Virus record (IMG/VR): IMGVR_UViG_3300031902_000047
Coordinates: 1-26,479 of that record
DNA from: a virus
DNA length: 26,479 nucleotides
Strand: one strand, 5' to 3'
Shown here: in pieces, positions 22,417-26,479 of the stretch
How the letters are laid out: every line of letters begins with the position of its first letter
Numbering within the stretch: the stretch's first letter is position 1
Translations under genes and position numbers: made by a program
The notes under the pieces: model-generated
The model's database searches: none
Seen by the model: only the letters and a program-made list of their open reading frames with translations
What the model was told of the DNA's origin: nothing

Positions 22417-22446
22417 TTGCATGTACTGTGGGCTGCAATGTTGCAG
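22417..22446 (+). promoter_or_regulatory. Possible promoter/operator of the 22470 gene
   Basis: TTGCAT at 22417-22422, inside the same GGGCTTGCAT context as both late promoters, is followed by a poor -10 candidate (TGTTGC, 22439-22444). A perfect 14-base palindrome CTGCAATGTTGCAG (22433-22446) covers that spot. A weak promoter under an operator is one reading; the -10 is far from consensus, so the promoter call is uncertain. Confidence 0.4.
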
Positions 22447-22469
22447 TGACCTAGTGTGAGGTGCCTAAC

Positions 22470-23006
22470 ATGGCAAAGACCCGCAATACCCCCCCGGCCC
22501 CCGTGGCTGACGTAGTGGTGGCTGACGCCGCCCCCGTGGCTGACGCCGCCCCCGTGGCTGACGTAGTGGTGGCTGACGTAGTGGTGGCTGACGCACTGGC
22601 TAGCATGGCTGGTGTGCTGGCTGCACCGGCAAGCGTGGCTTTGGTTGACAAGCGCGCAGCCGCAGCCGCAGCCGCAGCGGCCAAAACCCCTGCGCTGGCG
22701 CAGGCCATCAGTGCAGCCGTGGCCGGTACTGTGCCGCGTCACATCCTTGCAAGCTTTGGTACGCTGGCTACCGCTACCGTCCCCACTGACATGCGGGGTA
22801 AGCTTGTGGTGCGTGGCCGGGACTACAACGCCCGTCAACATAACGCCACGTGGGCCGCAGCCATGCAAGCTTGCGTAGATGCCGCAGGCCCTGCTGGCGC
22901 ACCCGTAGAGGCATGCGTGCAGGCCGTGCTGGCTAGCAGCGTGCCGGGTAGCGGATGGCATAGCGTGCGGGCTTACCTTGAGCGGGGTTGGTTTAAGGTA
23001 GCCTAA
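22470..23006 (+). CDS. Alanine-rich protein with N-terminal VAD repeats
   Basis: The start ATG 22470 has GAGGTG upstream; an in-frame GTG at 22461 is less likely. The product has 178 residues. Residues about 11-40 are six tandem VADVV or VADAAP units, encoded by 15- and 18-base DNA repeats (22502-22596). Next comes an Ala-rich helix including nine Ala in a row from a GCAGCC hexamer repeat. The C-terminal domain looks folded and basic: HILASFGTLATATVPTDMRG, KLVVRGRDYNARQHNATWAA, PGSGWHSVRAYLERGWFKVA. No family is recognised. It is the only plus-strand gene between the late promoter and a strong terminator, has operator-like DNA in front, and could be a regulator or a DNA-binding protein; this is inference. 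Confidence 0.75.
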   Translation: MAKTRNTPPAPVADVVVADAAPVADAAPVADVVVADVVVADALASMAGVLAAPASVALVDKRAAAAAAAAAKTPALAQAISAAVAGTVPRHILASFGTLATATVPTDMRGKLVVRGRDYNARQHNATWAAAMQACVDAAGPAGAPVEACVQAVLASSVPGSGWHSVRAYLERGWFKVA

Positions 23007-23025
23007 GCCCGCTAGTCTGCACCCT

Positions 23026-23060
23026 AAGCCCCGCTAGCTTGCGCTAGCGGGGCTTTTCTA
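23026..23060 (+). terminator. Strong intrinsic terminator
   Basis: AAGCCCCGCTAGC (23026-23038) pairs perfectly with GCTAGCGGGGCTT (23043-23055) around a TTGC loop, and a short T-rich tail (TTTTCT) follows. It lies 20 bases after the stop of the gene at 22470-23006 and would end its transcript. Its opposite strand has an A-run before the stem and could end minus-strand readthrough weakly. Confidence 0.88.
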
Positions 23061-23070
23061 CGTCTGGTGC

Positions 23071-23190
23071 TGGCCTGCTGGCCTAGGCTGCGCATCGGCG
23101 CTGGCCTGCTGGCCTGCTGGCCTGCTGGCCTGCTGGCCTAGGCTGCGCATCGGCGCTGGCCTGCTGGCCTGCTGGTCTAGGCTGCGCACC
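23071..23190. repeat. Compound tandem repeat array (TGGCCTGC)n
   Basis: Three modules each consist of n copies of TGGCCTGC followed by TGGCCTAGGCTGCGCATC and GGCGC: n=1 at 23071-23101, n=4 at 23102-23156, n=2 at 23157-23190 (last module diverged and cut short as TGGTCTAGGCTGCGCACC). It is GC-rich and non-coding, directly after the terminator. There are no unique spacers, so it is not a CRISPR array. Possible iteron-like or packaging-signal role. Confidence 0.8.
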
Positions 23191-23199
23191 AGACTTGAA

Positions 23200-23310
23200 C
23201 AGACCCAGAACTGAGCGCACCGAAACTGACCAGTACAGATTCTGTACTGAGCCGAGCAGAACTGAACTGATCAGTATGGACTCAGAATCTGGGTGATCAG
23301 GTCTGATTTC
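23200..23310. promoter_or_regulatory. Cluster of palindromes and ACTGA motifs
   Basis: ACTGA occurs five times (23210, 23225, 23246, 23261, 23266). A perfect 19-base dyad CAGTACAGATTCTGTACTG lies at 23231-23249 and a perfect ACTGATCAGT at 23266-23275. ACCCAGAACTGA (23203-23214) and TCAGAATCTGGGT (23282-23294) form an outer imperfect inverted pair. A T-run (23308-23316) follows. The layout suggests operators or an origin-type structure. Confidence 0.6.
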
Positions 23311-23582
23311 TTTTTTCGCTTATGAATATCCGATAACTCGCGCATGTGCGAGATCAGAATCCATCTGGTCAGCTCTTGTTTTCCGTCCTGGATCAAGGTG
23401 GTCCGACCCCGGACAGATTTGGGGACATTTTGGAGCATACATTCACTCTACATTGGAGAGAAGATGTACTCTTTTTGCCCACTCTATCCCTCCTATCAAG
23501 CGACAAATTGTCCCATCGGTCTTCTCTAAAACAGTGCTCGATAGGGGAAACCCTTACATCATACAGTGCCCACTATCGGGGA
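23311..23582. other. AT-richer non-coding stretch
   Basis: No supported gene is visible here; plus-strand frames at 23344-23529 and 23346-23708 lack a ribosome site and have unnatural composition. It holds an imperfect palindrome CTCGCGCATGTGCGAG (23337-23352) and a degenerate direct repeat starting ACAGTGC (23531 and 23563, 32 bases apart). CGATAG (23539-23544) and CTATCG (23573-23578) form an inverted pair. The lower GC content contrasts with all neighbouring coding DNA. Confidence 0.5.
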
Positions 23583-23833
23583 CGTTATACGCAACGTATA
23601 CCGCTAAGTTGTTGTTTTATAAGGGTTTTTAGTGTCGGTTATATGTTATACGTTGGCAAAAAACCGCAGCACACGGCGGCGCGGGTGCGCGGGTGCGGGT
23701 ATATATAGTTTTAGATAATATAACAATATAACGTATAACCGAGCCAAAAACTCCAATAAAAACAAGCACTTGACGTTATACCATGCGTTATACGGAACTC
23801 TATGCCATATAACGAACACTGGCCGTGTTATAC
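23583..23833. repeat. About nine GTTATAC(G) motifs in both orientations
   Basis: CGTTATAC-type boxes occur at 23583, 23645, 23774, 23786 and 23827 (plus) and as CGTATAAC or TATAAC forms at 23595, 23719, 23727-23739 and 23808. Two neighbouring pairs have start-to-start distances of 12 bases (23583/23595 and 23774/23786). The last copy overlaps the -10 box of the promoter for the gene at 23877. The DNA is AT-rich. This is the pattern of a repressor operator set or replication iterons. Confidence 0.7.
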
Positions 23834-23856
23834 TGGCCTTGCCAGCGCATGCTGGC
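23826..23856 (+). promoter_or_regulatory. Extended -10 promoter with hairpin at transcript start
   Basis: TGTTATACT (23826-23834) is an extended -10 promoter element (TG-n-TATACT). No good -35 is present, as is usual for this class. The predicted start is near 23841, where GCCAGC-GCAT-GCTGGC (23841-23856) can form a hairpin at the 5' end of the mRNA. The -10 box also contains one GTTATAC motif, so binding there would block transcription. Confidence 0.65.
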
Positions 23857-23876
23857 GCACCCGTGAAGGATAGACC

Positions 23877-24143
23877 ATGAAGCTCAACCCCCATCCCTCC
23901 ACACATGCGATTCCAGAGAATCGCCGTGGCACTCGTACTTACCGTGGCTATGCGCGGCACTGCGCAGCAGGCAACGGACTCGCAGGCGGCATGGCCGCAC
24001 TGCTGGCCTCCCCCAAGCAGGAAGCCGCTGCCCGCAAGCTGTACGAACGCGGCACACGCCCCAGCCAAGTGAATGGCCGCGTGCTGCGCGCCGTGCTTGC
24101 GAGCATGCACCAGTTCTACGACTTCGACGACATCCCCTTCTAA
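23877..24143 (+). CDS. Small basic protein of unknown function
   Basis: The gene encodes 88 residues from ATG 23877, with AAGGA seven bases upstream, about 36 bases after the predicted transcript start. The N-terminal third is basic and extended (NPHPSTHAIPENRRGTRTYR, GYARHCAAGNG), followed by helices (GMAALLASPKQEAAARKLYE, VNGRVLRAVLASMHQ) and an acidic end (FYDFDDIPF). The pattern of basic helix and acidic tail could fit a nucleic-acid mimic or small regulator, but no family is recognised. First of a short plus-strand cassette that is probably expressed early because it has its own controlled promoter. Confidence 0.72.
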   Translation: MKLNPHPSTHAIPENRRGTRTYRGYARHCAAGNGLAGGMAALLASPKQEAAARKLYERGTRPSQVNGRVLRAVLASMHQFYDFDDIPF

Positions 24144-24155
24144 CCGGAGCAGACC

Positions 24156-24353
24156 ATGATCAGCAAGCAATATCGCATCTCCAAGCTCCCCTTCAAGGTG
24201 AAGGGTGAGCAGTTCTATCGTGTAGACGTCACCCACGGTCTGCTTGACACCGAGCCGCTGGGCGTGCTGCCCACATACGCATCTGCCCGCCAGACCGCGA
24301 TTGCCCACGCCAAGCGCACCGGCGTGAACCCCCTGATCCTGACAGGAGCCTGA
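24156..24353 (+). CDS. Small protein of unknown function
   Basis: The gene encodes 65 residues from ATG 24156 with GGAG seven to eight bases upstream, 12 bases after the previous stop, so it is co-transcribed. The sequence MISKQYRISKLPFKVKGEQF, YRVDVTHGLLDTEPLGVLPT and YASARQTAIAHAKRTGVNPL suggests a small beta-alpha fold: three strands and one helix. It is basic at the N-terminus. No motif is recognised. A small early protein of the phage is the best reading from context. Confidence 0.7.
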   Translation: MISKQYRISKLPFKVKGEQFYRVDVTHGLLDTEPLGVLPTYASARQTAIAHAKRTGVNPLILTGA

Positions 24354-24685
24354 GGGCTCTACGAAGCCTGCTCAACCACTGATTGACCTGATGCTCAAAA
24401 AGGTCGCAGCATTCCACTTCGTTCGCAACCCCGTGTTCGTGTTCGGCTACAAGTGGCCGAACGTGACAGCGAGTGCTAGCAGATTCGTGATGACTCCACC
24501 CCGCAAGCTGGATCGCGTGGGCTGGAGGGGCTCTACGAGGGTTACGAGCTTGCCCTGCGCGCTGCACCCATACAGGCCAGCACACGACGCTCCACCAAGC
24601 CCTCCAACCAGCCCTAGGAGCGCTCAAACCCCGCTGGGCTAGGCTACCCCCTAGGCTACCCCCTACAAACGCCTCCTAGCCCACT
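24354..24685 (+). other. Stretch without a firm gene; weak ORF and short repeats
   Basis: A plus-strand frame from ATG 24391 to 24642 (83 residues, MLKKVAAFHFVRNPVFVFGY at its start) has no ribosome site, and its second half is Pro/Arg/Ser-rich as in non-coding frames. Another frame reads well only after 24490 (RGLEGLYEGYELALRAAPIQ) but has no start and a stop before it. The two together could be the remains of one gene broken by a frameshift. GGGCTCTACGA occurs twice (24353-24363, 24527-24537), and CTAGGCTACCCC is repeated in tandem at 24639-24662. Confidence 0.4.
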
Positions 24686-24847
24686 ATGACCAACATCAGA
24701 TTCTACATGAAGAAGGGGCGCTGGCGGGTGACTGCCACTACCAAGACTGTCCCCGCGAATGAGTGGTGGGCCGCCATAAACCATGTGAAGTGCTTGAACC
24801 ACAAGCTGCGCATGGCTGAGAGTCACTTGAAGAATTGCCTGAGGTGA
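24686..24847 (+). CDS. Small basic protein, 53 residues, overlapping convergent gene
   Basis: The frame from ATG 24686 to TGA 24847 encodes MTNIRFYMKKGRWRVTATTK, TVPANEWWAAINHVKCLNHK and LRMAESHLKNCLR. It begins with a beta hairpin and ends with a long amphipathic, basic helix, a natural composition for a small nucleic-acid-binding protein. No clear ribosome site precedes it. Its last 25 bases overlap the end of the minus-strand primase/helicase gene, tail to tail. It would be the third gene of the plus-strand cassette. Family not recognised; a chance ORF cannot be excluded. Confidence 0.55.
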   Translation: MTNIRFYMKKGRWRVTATTKTVPANEWWAAINHVKCLNHKLRMAESHLKNCLR

Positions 24848-26479
24848 CTGGAGCAAGTCTTGGCATCGCTCCAATCGTCATCCCGACGACGGACTACCCA
24901 GAAGCGAGCCTGCACTCCGTCACGACCCTGAGGCTTGAGTGGGTTCCCCCCGTTCGCCAGAGAGAATCCTTGATTCTTTAGGGCATTGGTCAGGCTCTTA
25001 CTCCTGCCATGTGTGATCTCGCTTTCTGAGCACCCCCAGTAAATCATGGCGAGCTCCTTAGCTGACCACAATGCGCGGCCCTGTCCAATAAGTGGAAGTA
25101 TGAACTCGGGGTCACGCCACAGATCTTTAGCCCACAGATCCATGGGAGACATACCAGCCTCAGTAATCTCGTCCTTCCACTCGGTGTGTGGTGCCCACGC
25201 ATGGGGGTCGAAGCCAGAGGCTTTGATGTCCCACTCCAATAGGAACTGATACAGAGCCGCTGGACCTTCGTTCTCTGACCATCGCACATATTCTACCCAG
25301 TATGGCTGATCCCCTCTGTGGTCCACATCTGCCGACTGTGGCTCCCACTTGATTACGCAGGCCCGCCGGTCGTCTTGATCGAGCTTGATACAGTCATGAT
25401 AGTTAGACGTCAACGCTAGATTCGCGCAGTTGCGAACCTCATACTCAGGCTGGTTCTTCGTGTTGACAGTGATCTTCTTCGAGGTCGTAAGCAGTTTGAT
25501 CTTCTGCATCGCGAGCCCGCCGCTGTCAGCGAAGTCTGAGCGCACGCGGGGGAGCTCATCCACATGCACGAGTTGCTTCTTGGAGTAGACAGAGTTGAAC
25601 GCAGACCTCAGATTCTCCTCACTGATTAGCACTGCGTTGTCGCCGTATATCGCGCGCAGCGGGTCTAGGAAGAGGTTCTTGCCCACCCCACTGGGGCCGA
25701 ACAGCAGCAGGAGCGAGTTCATCTTGGAGCCTAGATTCTGGAGTGGGTACGCACACCACGAGATAATCCAGTTCCGGAGCCATTCGTCCCCGACGTTGTT
25801 GGTGAGTAACCGCAACCAGACGTCTACATCCCCCGGCTCTGGCTCGCACCCCATCCCCTTCCACAGATTAAGCTTGCGCGGCCCGCCACCCACATCCACA
25901 TCGATACGCTCGTGCCCCGGCATGTACGCGATGCTCTCAACCTCTACTCGCCGAGTATCCGTAATCCAAATCTTGGGGACGTTAGCCATCCGTACATCAT
26001 CCCCATGAGGGACTTCGGCCATGTAGTGCGCGAAGTTCACGTCTGTGAACGTCGCCCTACTCATGAGCGTGCCAGTCTCTTGCTCAGCAATGCGTCCTAT
26101 GTCGCGCACGACGCAGACCTCGCTATTCAGCTTTACTAGCATCTGCTCAAGCTGCGAGACATCGATTGGCTCACCAGCCCCCTCTAGGAACTCCAGCGCC
26201 ACGCGGTCGCCTACGGACATTCGGAAGTCGTCGAAGCCCTGATCTCCCAGAGGCACAGCATCGGGATGTGGGACACGGAGCGCGACTGCCGACCGGCCTG
26301 TGATAGCGAACAGCTTCGCAGCTAATCGATTCTCCGCAGCCTGCACCTGCCAATTCGTGCGTGCATTCGCGTCGAACACAATGACTGGCTCCAACGCCCG
26401 CGCCTTCCAAGGCAAGTCTCTCAACTCCGCGATAAGTGCTATCTCATTCTTCTGGGATGTCCACCCCCACACCCCGTTG
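24823..26479 (-). CDS. Primase/helicase-type replication protein, N-terminus missing
   Basis: The frame is open to the right edge; the GTG at 26472 lies inside the conserved NGVWGW sequence, so the protein starts outside the window. About 550 residues are visible. Residues 1-95 from that GTG resemble the TOPRIM-like DUF3854 domain (VWGWTSQKNE, EPVIVFDANARTN with Asp in the strand end). After about residue 210 comes a superfamily 3 helicase or DUF5906-like ATPase: Walker A GPSGVGKN (259-266), Walker B LVHVDEL (301-307) and a motif-C-like ANLALTSNYHDCIKLD. A C-terminal winged-helix-like part follows. It likely unwinds and primes the phage origin. Confidence 0.85.
   Translation of the reverse strand, partial: NGVWGWTSQKNEIALIAELRDLPWKARALEPVIVFDANARTNWQVQAAENRLAAKLFAITGRSAVALRVPHPDAVPLGDQGFDDFRMSVGDRVALEFLEGAGEPIDVSQLEQMLVKLNSEVCVVRDIGRIAEQETGTLMSRATFTDVNFAHYMAEVPHGDDVRMANVPKIWITDTRRVEVESIAYMPGHERIDVDVGGGPRKLNLWKGMGCEPEPGDVDVWLRLLTNNVGDEWLRNWIISWCAYPLQNLGSKMNSLLLLFGPSGVGKNLFLDPLRAIYGDNAVLISEENLRSAFNSVYSKKQLVHVDELPRVRSDFADSGGLAMQKIKLLTTSKKITVNTKNQPEYEVRNCANLALTSNYHDCIKLDQDDRRACVIKWEPQSADVDHRGDQPYWVEYVRWSENEGPAALYQFLLEWDIKASGFDPHAWAPHTEWKDEITEAGMSPMDLWAKDLWRDPEFILPLIGQGRALWSAKELAMIYWGCSESEITHGRSKSLTNALKNQGFSLANGGNPLKPQGRDGVQARFWVVRRRDDDWSDAKTCSSHLRQFFK

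Noticed and set aside
22383-22961. Minus-strand frame of 192 residues
   Set aside because: Its His/Cys/Ser repeats are the reverse reading of the VAD repeats of the gene at 22470; no ribosome site.
23071-23190. CRISPR array
   Set aside because: Repeats are contiguous and without unique spacers, and no cas gene is present.
23231-23249. LexA box
   Set aside because: The dyad is perfect, but the CTGT-N8-ACAG layout of the usual LexA site is not met.
23385-23440. Insertion-sequence end (GGGGACA and CCCCGGACAG elements)
   Set aside because: Only short similarity to typical ends; no transposase, target duplication or matching second end.
23346-23708. Plus-strand frame of 120 residues in the AT-rich region
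   Set aside because: No ribosome site, covers several repeats and palindromes, and its composition is not protein-like.
23646-24308. Minus-strand frame of 220 residues
   Set aside because: It is antisense to two small plus-strand genes with good ribosome sites and covers their promoter.
1-26479. tRNA genes, integrase, reverse transcriptase or diversity-generating retroelement
   Set aside because: I looked for cloverleaf arms, recombinase and reverse-transcriptase motifs and for template/variable repeat pairs near the fibre genes, and saw none.

Overview
This window is part of a tailed double-stranded DNA phage (or prophage) genome with a small-podovirus gene set: terminase, a large portal, scaffold, an N4-gp56-type capsid protein and two head-completion proteins resembling P22 gp4 and gp10. 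The GC-rich coding DNA, strong Shine-Dalgarno sites and heptosyltransferase-like enzymes fit a Gram-negative, probably proteobacterial, host. Host and exact relatives cannot be settled from the sequence alone. Both ends of the window cut genes, so it is an internal piece.

Positions 1-21990 form one long minus-strand late module, read from right to left. It starts with four small genes and then the terminase subunits (21304-18946). A promoter-led cassette of fibre-like proteins with lectin folds follows (18901-16749), then small accessory genes, a HAD phosphatase and a GIY-YIG endonuclease (16746-15170). After that come portal, scaffold, capsid and small structural proteins (15182-7391), two sugar-modifying enzymes (7355-5266), the gp4-like and gp10-like proteins (5264-2875), three more virion-type proteins, and a cupin-like protein cut by the left edge. 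Most genes are joined by ATGA, GTGA, TTGA or TAATG overlaps, which points to strong translational coupling.

Positions 22000-23876 are mostly control DNA. They hold a strong minus-strand promoter with an AT-rich upstream element, paired direct repeats, operator-like palindromes, one plus-strand gene with an internal repeat (22470-23006) and a strong terminator. Next come a GC-rich tandem array, a palindrome cluster and an AT-rich stretch with about nine copies of a GTTATAC motif. Three small plus-strand genes follow (23877-24847). The last converges on and overlaps a minus-strand primase/helicase-type gene that runs off the right edge.

The less ordinary parts are: a fibre gene whose lectin domain is split over two frames; a promoter placed so that the fibre-cassette mRNA would be almost leaderless; a methyltransferase-glycosyltransferase fusion plus a TylF-like methyltransferase inside the virion gene cluster; tandem paralogues after the capsid gene; and the 23.0-23.9 kb control region, which may hold the origin or immunity/early control sites.
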